Part shown: positions 44,062-57,522 of the stretch, piece by piece
How positions within the stretch are numbered: position 1 is the first letter of the stretch
How the letters are laid out: each line of letters begins with the position of its first letter
Assembly (NCBI GenBank): GCA_963700185.1
Contig: CAVOWP010000010.1
Coordinates: 1 to 64,000 of the forward strand
Direction: 5' to 3'
DNA from: AP-15 sp963700185
Lineage (GTDB): Bacteria > Pseudomonadota > Alphaproteobacteria > ATCC43930 > CGMCC-115725
DNA length: 64,000 bases
Notes under the pieces: generated by a model
Databases searched by the model: none
What the model saw: only the letters and a program-made list of their open reading frames with translations
What the model was told of the DNA's origin: nothing
Program-made: the position numbers and the translations under genes

Positions 44062-45049
44062 ATGACCGAGGCCGATGAAACCATAACCGTCGACAGCAGT
44101 GACGGCTCGCTCCGCCTCGACCGCTGGTTCAAACGGCATTATCCCGGTCTCGGTCACGGTCGGCTCGAGAAGCTGCTACGCACCGGACGGATCCGCGTCG
44201 ATGGCAAGCGGGCGCGGTCCAGTGATCGGGTAGGTCCGGGTCAGGCGATCCGAATTCCGCCGCACGAGTTGGCGCTGCCGCCCCGGCCCTGTGCGGCCGC
44301 AGCCGCGGCCGGCGGACGAGGCCATGCTGCAAGCAGCGATCCTGCACCGCGACGATGCGGTCATCGTCCTGAACAAGCCGCCGGGGCTGGCGGTTCAGGG
44401 AGGCACCGCGATCGAGCGGCACGTCGATGGGCTGCTCGACGCCTTGCGCTTCGGAAACCGCGAGCGCCCGCGCCTCGTGCACCGGCTCGACAAGGAGACG
44501 AGCGGCATTCTCGTAATCGCCCGCACCTCTGCTGCCGCTGCGTTTCTGACCCGGGCGTTTCGCGAGAAGACAACCCGCAAGACCTATTGGGCCGTCGTCG
44601 TCGGGCGACCGAAATTAGCTCAGGGCCGCATCGACCTGGCGCTCGCGAAATTGCCCGGGCACGGCGGCGAGCGCGTCGGGCCCGACACCGAGGAGGGCCG
44701 CCGCGCCGTCACGTATTATCGGGTGATCGACAGCGCCGGAGCAGAGGCAAGCTGGCTCGCACTCATGCCGGTCACCGGACGCACCCATCAGTTGCGCGCG
44801 CATTGCGCCGCGATCGGCACACCGATCTTCGGCGACGCCAAATATGGCGAGGCAGCTGCACATCTGGCTGGCGTTCCCGGATCGCGGATGCTCCACCTGC
44901 ATGCACGGAGCCTGTCGCTTCCCCATCCACTGGGGAGAACATTGGAGGCGACTGCGCCGCTTCCGCCGCACATGCGGCGGACGTGGGCGTTCTTCGGCTT
45001 TCCGGGTGAGTTTGACGACCCTTTCGCCGAATTGGACTTGGCGACATGA
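44062..45049 (+). pseudogene. RluA/RluC-family rRNA pseudouridine synthase, one frameshift
   Basis: Converts uridine to pseudouridine in 23S rRNA. The S4 RNA-binding domain is in the first frame (RLDRWFKRHYPGLGHGRLEK, RTGRIRVDGKRARSSD). A base change near 44288 shifts to the catalytic domain: VIVLNKPPGLAVQGGT, catalytic Asp in RLVHRLDKETSGILVIAR, RKTYWAVVVGRPKL and LALMPVTGRTHQLRAHCAAI. ATG 44062 is the natural start, although it is now joined in frame to RarA. The stop overlaps the ATP12 start as ATGA. The enzyme is normally important, so sequence error is likely. Confidence 0.82.
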
Positions 45050-45741
45050 AACGGTTCTATCGAAAGGCCGAGCCCGTGCAGCGGGCCGGCGGGCACGGCA
45101 TCACCCTCGACGGCAGGCCGATCAAGACACCGGGGAAACGCGATCTTGTCGTGCCTAACGAGGCGCTGGCGGCGGCGATCGCCGGAGAATGGAATGCCCA
45201 GGAAGGAGAGGTGCGGGTGGCAACGATGCCGCTGACGCGGCTGGCCACGACGACCGTCGATCGGGTCGCGACGCAGCGCGATGCCATCATTCGGCAGACC
45301 GCCAATTATGCCGCAACCGACCTCGTCTGTTATCGGGCGGCGCACCCGCCGGCGCTGGCCGCTGGCCAGCAGGCGGGCTGGCAACCGCTGATCGACTGGG
45401 CAGTATTGCGCTACGACGCTCCGCTCTCGGTAACTGCCGGAGTGATTCCGACGAAACAGTCGGCAACGAGCCTTCGCGCCTTTGCCGCAGCCGTAGCCGA
45501 GCAGGACGATTTTGCTCTGACCGCATTACATGTGGCGACTGCCGCGTGCGGCTCGCTGGTGATCGGGTTGGCGCTGATCGAGGGGCATCTCGATGCAGAA
45601 GGGGCTTTCGCCACCTCGCAACTCGATGAAAGCTTTCAGATCGAGGCTTGGGGCGAAGACGCCGAGCAGGCCGAACGCCGTCGTGCATTAGCCGCCGATA
45701 TCAAAGCGGCGGCGCGATTGATATCGCTACTGCGCGCGTGA
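45046..45741 (+). CDS. ATP12 family F1-ATPase assembly chaperone
   Basis: A 231-residue homologue of ATP12, which holds the F1 alpha subunit during ATP synthase assembly in mitochondria and alphaproteobacteria. Seen: KRFYRKAEPVQRAGGHGITL, DGRPIKTPGKRDLVVPNEAL, the EWNAQEGEVRVATMPLTRLA block and the family end IEGHLDAEGAFATSQLDESF followed by QIEAWGEDAEQAERR. ATG 45046 overlaps the pseudouridine synthase stop. The rarA-rluC-ATP12 order is common in alphaproteobacteria. Confidence 0.87.
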   Translation: MKRFYRKAEPVQRAGGHGITLDGRPIKTPGKRDLVVPNEALAAAIAGEWNAQEGEVRVATMPLTRLATTTVDRVATQRDAIIRQTANYAATDLVCYRAAHPPALAAGQQAGWQPLIDWAVLRYDAPLSVTAGVIPTKQSATSLRAFAAAVAEQDDFALTALHVATAACGSLVIGLALIEGHLDAEGAFATSQLDESFQIEAWGEDAEQAERRRALAADIKAAARLISLLRA

Positions 45742-45743
45742 GC

Positions 45744-46400
45744 TCACCGCGACTTCAGCAGGTGGAACACGGAGCGGCAATGCTCGGTGAAGTCCCGCCT
45801 TACGATTGACCACCCGCTGTCGCTGAGCCGCTTCTCCCAGAGCTCTAAAGGGTACCCCTTGTATCCCACTTCCCACTGGTGTCCCCCGGCCGGTTCTGGT
45901 TGGAAATGCTTTCTCCAAAGGAGTTTCTTCATCGAAAAATACTGCCTGAGCGTGGTGCTGTTTGCGTATAGTTCGATAAAGACCTGGAATCCCATGTAAG
46001 GGACGGAGACGATCAGGTATTTCGCTCCACTCTCGTGGAACCTGGCGAGAACAGAGCCGACGCGTTCCCATTCGATGTGTTCGAGCGTCTCGCAGCAGAG
46101 GATCGCGTCATACCCGGCAATTTCGTCGGACGGCAGTTCGCAGATGTCCTTTTCAAGGTGGGGAACATTCGGGTAGGCGAATGAACGCGGCGCTCTGTCG
46201 AGTGTAGTTACCTCATAGCCGATGTTGACGAGCAGGCTGGTGACGAGCCCGAGAGCGGGCCCGATCTCAAGCACGGTGGAGCAATCGGTAGTCCCGAGCA
46301 AATGGAGCTGGGTCCACTGATGTATGATTCGCTTACGAGAGTAATAGGCTAACCAGTCGGCTTTTCTTTCCGGCCCTGGTCGGGACGATGGGTAGAGCAC
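45744..46400 (-). CDS. Class I SAM-dependent methyltransferase
   Basis: A 218-residue protein with a SAM-binding motif I (TVLEIGPALGLVTSLLVNIG), motif II Asp after EVTTLDRAP and motif IV CCETLEHIEWERVGSVLARF. The C-terminal GGHQWEVGYKGYPLELWEKR segment resembles group-11 type methyltransferases that act on small molecules or sugars. The start is GTG at 46400. It is convergent with ATP12, with two bases between stops. Substrate unknown. Confidence 0.75.
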   Translation of the reverse strand: MLYPSSRPGPERKADWLAYYSRKRIIHQWTQLHLLGTTDCSTVLEIGPALGLVTSLLVNIGYEVTTLDRAPRSFAYPNVPHLEKDICELPSDEIAGYDAILCCETLEHIEWERVGSVLARFHESGAKYLIVSVPYMGFQVFIELYANSTTLRQYFSMKKLLWRKHFQPEPAGGHQWEVGYKGYPLELWEKRLSDSGWSIVRRDFTEHCRSVFHLLKSR

Positions 46401-46416
46401 TCCGCGCCGAACCCTC

Positions 46417-46833
46417 TTAAGCGCTCAAGGGCTTCTCAGCGGCCTTTTCGGCCCGGAATTCGGCAAAGGCCTTGCTCGCCACCATCATCGACTCACGGAT
46501 GATCGGCACCCCGACATAGCCCGAAAGGTGCAGCAGAACCTCCGTCAATTCCTCTTCGGTCCAACCTTGGCGCAGCGCCATGCGCAGATGGAGACCCAGT
46601 TCGGGCTCGCGGCCGGTGGCGGCGTCCGAAACGACGCAGATCAACGCACGGGTCTTCAGATCGAGATCGGGACGCGTCCACAGCGCGCCGAAAACCGTCT
46701 CGGTCGCCACGTCGATGAATTTCTTCATCACCGGGTCGCTGTAGATCTCGCGGGCCGAGCGCTCGACCGCCGCATCACCCATCAGCTGGCGCCGCATCGC
46801 CGCGCCTTTCTTATACAGCTCGCTCTCGGCCAT
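46417..46833 (-). CDS. Carboxymuconolactone decarboxylase-family protein
   Basis: A 138-residue CMD/PcaC-like protein. It has YSDPVMKKFIDVATETVFG, KTRALICVVSDAATGREPEL and GLHLRMALRQGWTEEELTEV followed by LLHLSGYVGVP, the family core. It lacks the CxxC pair of the AhpD peroxidase branch, so a decarboxylase-type or unknown activity is more likely. ATG 46833 has GAGGA about seven bases upstream; the open frame to 47256 runs through the divergent pccB and is not coding. It is divergent from pccB. Confidence 0.8.
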   Translation of the reverse strand: MAESELYKKGAAMRRQLMGDAAVERSAREIYSDPVMKKFIDVATETVFGALWTRPDLDLKTRALICVVSDAATGREPELGLHLRMALRQGWTEEELTEVLLHLSGYVGVPIIRESMMVASKAFAEFRAEKAAEKPLSA

Positions 46834-46944
46834 TCCGTCGTCCTCATCCTCGGATTTGGTTGTCGCCAATGAGACCCAGAGCCGCGGCTCTGGCCTTGCC
46901 GGATCGTCGATGCTATCTGCCCCATTCATTGGTCGCGAGGCAAC

Positions 46945-48478
<1,534 letters not shown>

Positions 48479-48500
48479 GAACATTGCCGTCCATTTCGTC

Positions 48501-48576
48501 GAGATTGCTTCGTCGCTGCTCTCCTCGCAATGACGGCTTCGTTTCGCTGTCATTGCGAGTGAAGCGGAGCAATCTC
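48501..48576. repeat. Dispersed palindrome, CATTGCGAG family
   Basis: Left arm GAGATTGCTTCGTCGCTGC ... CTCGCAATGAC (48501-48534) and right arm GTCATTGCGAGTGAAGCG ... GAGCAATCTC (48549-48576) form a long hairpin between pccB and pccA. It could end or attenuate the pccB transcript. Confidence 0.75.
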
Positions 48577-48595
48577 GTGCTGCCGCTCGGACCTC

Positions 48596-50584
<1,989 letters not shown>

Positions 50585-50606
50585 GGCTCGCATCGGCCCT
50601 CCCCAG

Positions 50607-51432
50607 CTCTCCCGCGAAATGGGCGCACCTTGCTGGAAGGCCCCGCTACCCTCACCCATCAGCCCGGAGCCTGTCATCGGGCCGCGCTCCGCCACGGCCG
50701 TCCCTATCATCCGCAGACCCAAGGCAAGGACGAGCGGTTTCATCGTACTTTGATGGCCGAGGTGATCGGCCGGCGCGGCTTTGCCGATCTCGGCGGGTGC
50801 CAGCGTCGGTTTGACGAATGGCGGGTGGTGTACAACACGCAGCGGCCGCACCAGGCGCTCGATCTGGCGACCCCGGCGGCGCGCTACCACCCGAGCCTGC
50901 GGCCGTTTCCGGAGAAGATCGAGCCGTTCGACTACGGGCCGGGCGCCATCGTGCGCCGTGTCGACCAAGACGGCTGGCTGAGCTTCCGCAACCGGCCGAT
51001 CAAGCTCGGCCGAGCCTTTACGCACCGCCGCGTGGCATAGCGGCCCACCGACCCGGACGGCTGCTTCGATGTCCTGATTCCGCGCTCATCGGGTCGGCGG
51101 CCTCGATCCGCGCGAGGCGGCGCCGTGAGCGGCTTGCCGAGACGCTCGCCCCGGTGGGTCCACAGGGACCTCCCGCGCGCCGCTGCACCAGACTCTTGCG
51201 GCGGTCGCTCCGCGGGCGCGCGGGTCCCTCCTGGGACTACCGGGACGAGCTGCGCCCGTGCCAATCTGTCCACCATGTCCCCGAACACCTGTTTACTATG
51301 TGCCTGCCCATACACGGTGCGGGAAAGGGTGCCGAGCGTAGCGAGGCGGGTCAGGGTCTTGCTGCGGCGCAAATTTTCTTCCAGCCTGATGCGCGCGTAG
51401 CGTGCTGGTTATCTCTCCCGCAAAATGGGCCG
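50607..51432 (+). mobile_element. IS481-family insertion sequence remnant between short direct repeats
   Basis: The C-terminal part of an IS481-type transposase (about 50690-51127) reads HGRPYHPQTQGKDERFHRTL, RRFDEWRVVYNTQRPHQALD and YGPGAIVRRVDQDGWLSFRN. A TAG at 51038-51040 and a later frame change interrupt it; the tail then reads FRAHRVGGLDPREAAP. The N-terminal part with the helix-turn-helix and first catalytic residues is missing. The 3' region has CACCATGTCCCCGAACACC, like IS481 ends. Near-identical 20-bp sequences CTCTCCCGC(G/A)AAATGGGC lie at 50607-50626 and 51413-51432. No other gene is seen to 51454. Confidence 0.7.
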
Positions 51433-51454
51433 CGGGCGAGGGGTGAGGGGGGCA

Positions 51455-52021
51455 TTACGCCGCCTGGCGACGACCGCGAGCGGCTGCGAACAGCTTTATC
51501 ATCTCGCGGCTGAAGGCCGGGATGTCATCGGGCTTCCGGCTGGTGACCAGATTGCCGTCGACGACCGCTTCCTGATCGACGACTTCCGCTCCGGCGTTCC
51601 GCAGATCGGTCCTGACCGAGGGCCAGGAGGTCATGCGCCGGCCGCGCGCCTTGTCGGCTTCAACGATCATCCAGGGGCCGTGGCAAATCGCTGCCACCGG
51701 CTTGCCGGCATCGAAGAAGGCCTTCACGAATTGGACCGCAGCCGGGATCATCCGCAGCTTATCCGGGTTGATCACGCCGCCGGGCAACAACAGCGCATCG
51801 AAATCCTGCGGCCGGGCGTCGTCGAGCTTCAGATCGACCGGCAGAGATTGGCCCCAGTCGGTGAAATTCCAACCGCGCACTTCGTCCCCCTTGGGGGAGA
51901 CGACTTGGGTGTCGGCGCCGGCTTGATCGAGCGCCTTGCGCGGTTCGGTCAGTTCGACCTGTTCGAAGCCGTCCGTGACGAGAATGGCGACCTTCATGCC
52001 TTGCAGAGTTTCGCCGGCCAT
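51455..52021 (-). CDS. PfpI/DJ-1-family type 1 glutamine amidotransferase-like protein
   Basis: A 188-residue PfpI-type protein. It has KVAILVTDGFEQVELTEP with the acid that positions the cysteine, DALLLPGGVINPDKLRM, and the nucleophile elbow VAAICHGPWMIVEADKARG with catalytic Cys-His. The later WPSVRTDLRNAGAEVVDQE matches PfpI. Such proteins act as proteases, deglycases or stress factors; the exact activity is not readable. ATG 52021 has AAAGGA about nine bases upstream. Confidence 0.82.
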   Translation of the reverse strand: MAGETLQGMKVAILVTDGFEQVELTEPRKALDQAGADTQVVSPKGDEVRGWNFTDWGQSLPVDLKLDDARPQDFDALLLPGGVINPDKLRMIPAAVQFVKAFFDAGKPVAAICHGPWMIVEADKARGRRMTSWPSVRTDLRNAGAEVVDQEAVVDGNLVTSRKPDDIPAFSREMIKLFAAARGRRQAA

Positions 52022-52123
52022 GATGCTCTATCCTTTCATCAGGGGTCTGAGACGATGCGATAGAGTTAACCCCATCGCATCATTCGCCCTTGATGAACGT
52101 CAAATTCCCGGCTTTGGACCCGA

Positions 52124-52412
52124 ATGAGCCGCTCCGATCGAAACCGTTCGGCTCCGCATAACCGGCAGGGTGCAGGGCGTCGGCTACCGCCTCTGGGCGA
52201 AGCGGACCGCAGAGAGCCTGGGGCTGCGCGGCTGGGTCCGAAACCGAACGGACGGCAGCGTCGAGGCGCTGGTGACCGGGCCGCCGGAGGCCGTTGCCGC
52301 CATGGTCGAGGCCAGCCGGAGGGGACCGCTTGGCGCGCACGTCGTAGACGTGATCGTCACTCCGGACGAGGATGACGGTAGCGTCGGCTTTACGACCCTC
52401 CCGACCGAATAG
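52124..52412 (+). CDS. acyP: Acylphosphatase, probable frameshift at the N-terminus
   Basis: Small enzyme that hydrolyses acyl phosphates. The fold motifs are clear: ETVRLRITGRVQGVGYRLWA with the phosphate-binding Arg in GVGYR, and GLRGWVRNRTDGSVEALVTG with the catalytic Asn. A TGA at 52125 in this frame leaves no ATG; the ATG at 52124 is one base out of frame and its first codons (SRSDR) would join after one base change near 52138. Otherwise a GTG at 52170 would lose the first strand. Length (about 95 codons) is normal. It converges with the SGNH hydrolase. Confidence 0.75.
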
Positions 52413-52414
52413 CT

Positions 52415-53558
52415 TTATTCGAACAGCGACAGATCGATCGCGTCGCCCATCTTGTTGTAGCCGAGGTCGCTCGGGTGCAGGTGGTCGCCGCAATCGTAGA
52501 TCGGCAGCATGCTCGTCGGGTGTTCCGGGTCGCGCAAGGCTCGGTCGAAGTCGACGACCGCATCGAAGGCGCCGCCCTCGCGGATCCACTCGTTGACCGC
52601 CTGGCGCGTCTTCTCGCGCTCCGGCGTCCATGCGCCGGGCAGGAAAGTTTCGTTCTCGAACGGCGTCAAGGTGGCGCCGAAGATCTTGATGCCGGCGGTC
52701 TGGGCGCGCACCGCGAGCTGTTTCAGGCCGGCGATCATCTGGTCGGCGGTGACCTCTTCCTCGGGCTTGGCCCAGCGGTTGCGCAGATCGTTGGTCCCGA
52801 GCATGACGATGACGTGCGTGACGCCGGGCTGGGCGATGACATCGCGGTCGAAGCGGCGCAACCCGCTGTCGCCGCGGATGTCGTGCAGGATCCGGTTGCC
52901 GCCGAGCCCCTGGTTCATCACCGCCATCGGGCCGGCCACCGCGCCGCGCGTGCAGGCGGCGGGCGAGTTGGTCGGGCCACCGGCAATAGGCGTCCATCGT
53001 CGAAATATTGGCGTCGGTCAAGGAATCGCCGAGCGCGACCACCGCGCCCGTATCCGGCGAGGCCAGCACGTCGACGCCGCTGACGAAAAACCACTCGCCG
53101 GTTATGCTGCCGACCGGCATCACCGCCGAACTCGCGAAGTTGCCCGGCGGGGAGATGTAGTTCGTCTGCCGCGCGTAGCGGCCGGTGATTCCGAAACTGA
53201 GAGGCAGGTCGCCCGGCAGATAGATGCTGACGGCGATGTCGGCGAGCGGCGGCAGATCGAACGCGACTGGGTCGCTGACCAGGAACGAGCCGGCAGCGAT
53301 CGTCGCGGATTCGGCGCCGCCAAACGTTAGCTTTTGTGCGAATCGCGACGACCGCGGGACCCTTGTCGCGCAATCCCAGCCACGCCGCGCCGACGAGGAG
53401 CGGGCGTGCCCCGTAAGCATTCGATATTCGCACCCGCACCCGGTCGCCGCCGATGCTGACGCGCGGGTTCATCCGCAAGGTCTGGTTGCTGATGGCGCCG
53501 GCCTCGGCGGGCGCCGGCGCGGCGGTCCAGGTGCCGACCCAATGCAGGTTTTCTGGCA
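52415..53558 (-). pseudogene. SGNH/GDSL-family hydrolase, two frameshifts
   Basis: Esterase/lipase-type hydrolase of about 380 codons. ATG 53558 gives MPENLHWVGTWTAAPAPAEA. After a break near 53335 the text reads LTFGGAESATIAAGSFLVSD, then VVALGDSLTDANISTMDAY with the block I nucleophile Ser. A second break near 52940 precedes VMNQGLGGNRILHD (block II Gly), VIVMLGTNDLRNRW (block III Asn) and CGDHLHPSDLGYNKMG (block V Asp-His). All four SGNH blocks are present, so the active enzyme was complete. There is no obvious signal peptide. Substrate unknown; relatives deacetylate polysaccharides. Confidence 0.75.
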
Positions 53559-53652
53559 TGGCGCTTTTCCTCCGTCGATGACTGAACTTAAAGATCGCGC
53601 AGGCGTGATAATCAAGGGCATCCATCATGCCACAACAGTCGGACAGCCACTA

Positions 53653-55551
53653 ATGCCAGAAGACCGCTCCGACGCCACGGTATCCGGCTCCGCCACGGGT
53701 CCACGTCGGGGCAAACCGGCCGCCGACAACCGCTCGGGCAGCGGTGCCGCCTCGATCACCGGCTGCCGACGCTGCGGACGAGAGGAGGAGGGCCGCCGCA
53801 TCGGGCTGCCTTATCTCTCCTCCTCGCCTTTGTGGTTGGCATCGTCGCCGGGTTCGGCGCGGTCGCGTTTCGCGATTTGATCGGTCTCGTTCACAACCTG
53901 TTGTTCCTCGGCCACTTCGCCGTCCGTTACGACGCCAACATCTTCACGCCGCCGAGCCCGTGGGGACCCTTCGTGATCCTCGTGCCGGTGGTCGGGGCCA
54001 TCGGCGTCACCTTCCTCGTCACCAAATTCGCCCCGGAAGCAAGAGGGCACGGCGTGCCCGAGGTCATGGATGCGATCTACTACAACGGCGGCGTGATCCG
54101 TCCCATTGTCGCCGTCGTGAAGTCGCTCGCCTCGGCGATCGCGATCGGCAGCGGAGCGGCCGTGGGCCGCGAGGGGCCGATCATCCAGATCGGCTCGGCG
54201 CTTCGGCTCGACCTTGGGCCAGATCATCCGCATGCCCCAGGGGCAGCGCATCACTCTGGTGGCCGCCGGCGCCGGCGCCGGCATCGCGGCGACCTTCAAC
54301 ACGCCGATCGGCGGCGTCCTGTTCGCAATCGAGCTGATGATGCCGGAGGTCAGCGTCCGGACTTTCCTGCCGGTCGCGATTGCGACGGGAACCGCGACCT
54401 TTATCGGCCGGGTGTTTTTTGGCGACCAGCCGGCGTTTGTCGTGCCGTTGCCGCCGCTCCAGCACCCCGATGTCGGTGCGGCGCTGCTGCTGTTTCTTTA
54501 CGCCATTCTCGGCGTGATTACCGGCCTCGCCGCGACGGGCTTTGTTCGCGGCCTGCATTTTCTCGAAGACCAGTTCGACCGGATCGAGGGGCCGTATGTA
54601 AGGCACGTCCTCGGGATGCTGCTGGTCGGCCTCCTGATCTACGTGCTGCACGCGATATTTTGGCCACTATTACGTCGAGGGCGTCGGCTATGCCACGATC
54701 CAGGCCATCGTGTTCGGGCAGCTGAACGCCGCTTGGCTCTTGGCGCTGCTGTTCGTCTGCAAGCTGTTTGCCACGACGACGAGCCTCGGGTCGGGATCCT
54801 CGGGCGGGATTTTCTCGCCCTCCCTCTTCATGGGTGCGACGCTCGGCGGCGCGTTCGCTTCGGCGCTTGTTGCCGTTCACGTGCCACTCCCCATCGATGT
54901 GCCGGCCTTCGCGATGGTCGGCATGGCGGCGATGGTCGGGGGTGGCACCGGCGCGGCAATGACCGCCGTCACGATGATTTTCGAGATGACGCGCGACTAC
55001 AACATCGTGCTGCCGATGATCCTCGCCGTGGCGTTCAGTCTCGGCGTGCGCCGCGTGCTGTCACCGGAAAGCATTTACACGATGAAGCTTAGCCGCCGCG
55101 GCCACCTGGTTCCCAAAGCTTGCACGCCAACATGTTTCTCGTGCGCCGCGCCGCGGATGTCATGGATACCGATGTGCTGGTCTTGCCGGCCGAAACCGAT
55201 TTCGACGAGTTCCTGAGCCGGCCGGAGCATGCCGGCCGCATGCGGCACGTCATCGTCACCCGAAACAACCGTATCTTCGGGGTCGTGCGCGTCAACACGG
55301 GGATCCGCCGAGGGCTGGCAAAAGTAGATACCGGCATCACTCTTGGCGATGTGGCCCGCCCCAATTTCACGATCGTGCGGGAAGACGACATCGCCTTCGA
55401 GGTCATTCAGCGGATCTGGCGCAAGCGCGCCGTCATGGCCATTGTCGTGCGCGGCCGTGGCGTGCCGCGACCACAGAACATCGCGGGCGTGATCACCAAA
55501 GAGCACGTTGCCGATTCGGTGGCGAGCAGCGTCCAGATCTACCCGAACTAG
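53653..55551 (+). pseudogene. CLC-type chloride channel/transporter with CBS domains, about four frameshifts
   Basis: CLC proteins move Cl- or exchange Cl- for H+. Pieces in order: AFVVGIVAGFGAVAFRDLIG, GHGVPEVMDAIYYNGGV, the ion-path motif GSGAAVGREGPIIQIGS with gating Glu, TFNTPIGGVLFAIELMMPE, then GSGSSGGIFSPSLFMGATLG and GAAMTAVTMIFEMTRDYNIV. The C-terminal part (55120-55551) is a CBS pair (DVMDTDVLVLPAETDFDEF). Frame changes fall near 53770, 54200, 54655 and 55115. Length (about 630 codons) is normal. A second CLC gene follows 13 bases later. Confidence 0.78.
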
Positions 55552-55564
55552 CGCGGCCCAGTCG

Positions 55565-56857
55565 GTGCGCCCTCAGCCGAAACTCCACACGGACCCAGCC
55601 GAGGCCTACGGCAATCTACTGGTGCTGGCACTCCTGGCTCCGATCGTCGGCGGTGCCTCCGGGTTGATCGGGGCACTCTTTCGGCTTGCGCTCGAAGCGG
55701 CCGATCGGTTTCGTAATGCCGCGATCGCCTGGGCTCACGGCTGGAACCTCGCTGGGTTCTTGTGCATTGCGGCGGGCTGTGCCGCCGCCGTTGCTATCGC
55801 CGCTTGGCTGGTTCGGCGGTTCTCGCCTTACGCTGCGGGGAGCGGTATCCCGCAGGTCGAGGAAATTCTGAATGACCAGCTGCCGCCGATACCGCCTCGT
55901 CTGCTGTTCGTGAAATTCTTTGGCGGGCTCTTGGCAATCGGCTCAGGGCTGGCGCTCGGTCGCGAAGGCCCGAGCGTGCAAATGGGCGCGGCGATCGCCC
56001 ATGTTGTGGGCAAAGTCTCGGCTCGCAATTGGCTCGACTGCAAGGTGCTGATCGCGGCGGGTGCTGGTGCGGGTTTGGCCACCGCTTTCAATTCGCCGAT
56101 TTCCGGGGCGGTCTTCGTTCTCGAAGAGCTGATGCGGCGCTTCGAGACACGCACTGCGATCGTCGCACTCGGGGCCTCCGCGGCCGCCATTGCCGTTGCT
56201 CGGGCGTTCCTCGGCCCTGCGCCGGACTTCCGGGTAGAGCCGCTCGCTTATCTCGGGGTCGAGACCTGGCTGCTCTTTGCCGCACTGGGGGCTATCGCCG
56301 GGCTGGCGGCGGGGCTCTACAACTCGGCGCTGCTGGGAGCACTTGCAGTGATGGACCGCCTCGGCCGCTGGCCCGTCGAGATGCGTGCAGCAGTCATCGG
56401 TGCGGCAATTGGAGCGCTTGCCTGGTTCGCTCCCGGGACTGGTCGGCGGTGGTGACGACATCACGCAACGCACGCTGGCGGGCGGCGCGACGCTGGTAGT
56501 GCTCCCACTGGCGTTTTTCCTGCGCTTTGGCCTCGGCGCAGTGTCTTACGCGGCGCCGGTTCCCGGCGGCCTCTTCGCCCCGCATTCTGGTGCTGGGAGC
56601 GCAGTTCGGATGGTTCTTGTGGTGCCCTCTGCCACATCGCTTTCCCCGACATGAACCTCGACCCCACCGCGTTCGCGGTGGTCGGGATGGCGGCGTTCTT
56701 CACCGGAGTGGTGCAGGCGCCGGTTACCGGCATCGTGCTGGTCATCGAGATGACCGCGAGTTTCACGATGCTGCTGCCGATGATAGCGGCCTGCTTCACG
56801 GCGATGCTGGTGCCCAACCTGCATCGGTACCGCACCGATCTACGATTTGCTCCGTGA
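55565..56857 (+). pseudogene. CLC-type chloride transporter (ClcA-like, no CBS), frameshifts
   Basis: A second CLC of about 430 codons. It has AYGNLLVLALLAPIVGGASG, AGSGIPQVEEILNDQLPPIP, the gating-Glu motif GLALGREGPSVQMGAAIAHV and TAFNSPISGAVFVLEELMRR. Breaks near 56440 and 56590 lead to LAGGATLVVLPLAFFLRFGL, APVPGGLFAP (the GxFxP anion motif) and MTASFTMLLPMIAACFTAML. It lacks the CBS tail. The likely start is GTG 55565. Tandem CLC genes of two subtypes are uncommon. Both are broken, but with small indels only. Confidence 0.75.
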
Positions 56858-56883
56858 GCGGACGCTCCGGCTTCAACAGACCA

Positions 56884-57498
56884 CTATTCGACCGGCAGCT
56901 GAACGAGGAGGAAATACCCGTTGAGCATCAACAATGTGCCGGCGATCGCGAGGATCCCGCTCAAATGGACGAGCGGGCGCGAGGCGGCGACGATGCTGAC
57001 CGAGCCCAGCACGATTGCGATCTGAAACAATGCTTCGGCGAAATCGAAATTCGGATCCCGCTCGGCGGCGTGGTCACGCCTGACCTCGAATTCCTTGGCC
57101 TTGGCGAGCAGCTCTTTTTTTCCCTCGCCAGTCGACGGGTCGCTTTCATAGCGCTCGACCCTCTCGCGATAGCGTTTGATTCTGTCTTCGATCTTGGTCT
57201 TGGCTGCCTCGGGAATATCCGGCAGCGCAAGGAGTTCCGAGTCGAGCTGCTCGGCCGTCAGCTGGTACACAGTCTGGCGGATATTTTTCGCCTGATAGTA
57301 GCTGTAGATATCGGAAGCCTGGATATTGGAGTTGAACATTATCTTTGTCGCATTCGAGCCGCCGAGTGCGGTGATTGCGAGCAGCATCGCGACGATGCCG
57401 AGATAGATGCCGGTGAACTTGCGGAAGGTGGCGTCCGCCGCGGCACTGTGAACCTCGTCTTCCCCATGGATCTTTTCGGCGATCTCGGTCGCTTCCAC
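56884..57498 (-). CDS. DUF4337 membrane protein
   Basis: A 204-residue protein with one N-terminal helix (FTGIYLGIVAMLLAITALGG), a soluble middle (FNSNIQASDIYSYYQAKNIR, a charged coiled-coil stretch with RIKRYRERVERYESDP) and two C-terminal helices (ALFQIAIVLGSVSIVAASR; GILAIAGTLLMLNGYFLL). This is the DUF4337 layout; function is unknown to me. The start at 57498 gives MEATEIAEKIHGEDEV. It is convergent with the CLC pair and followed on the other side by pdxJ. Confidence 0.75.
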   Translation of the reverse strand: MEATEIAEKIHGEDEVHSAAADATFRKFTGIYLGIVAMLLAITALGGSNATKIMFNSNIQASDIYSYYQAKNIRQTVYQLTAEQLDSELLALPDIPEAAKTKIEDRIKRYRERVERYESDPSTGEGKKELLAKAKEFEVRRDHAAERDPNFDFAEALFQIAIVLGSVSIVAASRPLVHLSGILAIAGTLLMLNGYFLLVQLPVE

Positions 57499-57522
57499 GT
57501 GCCCCTCCGTCTTCGTCAGCCG

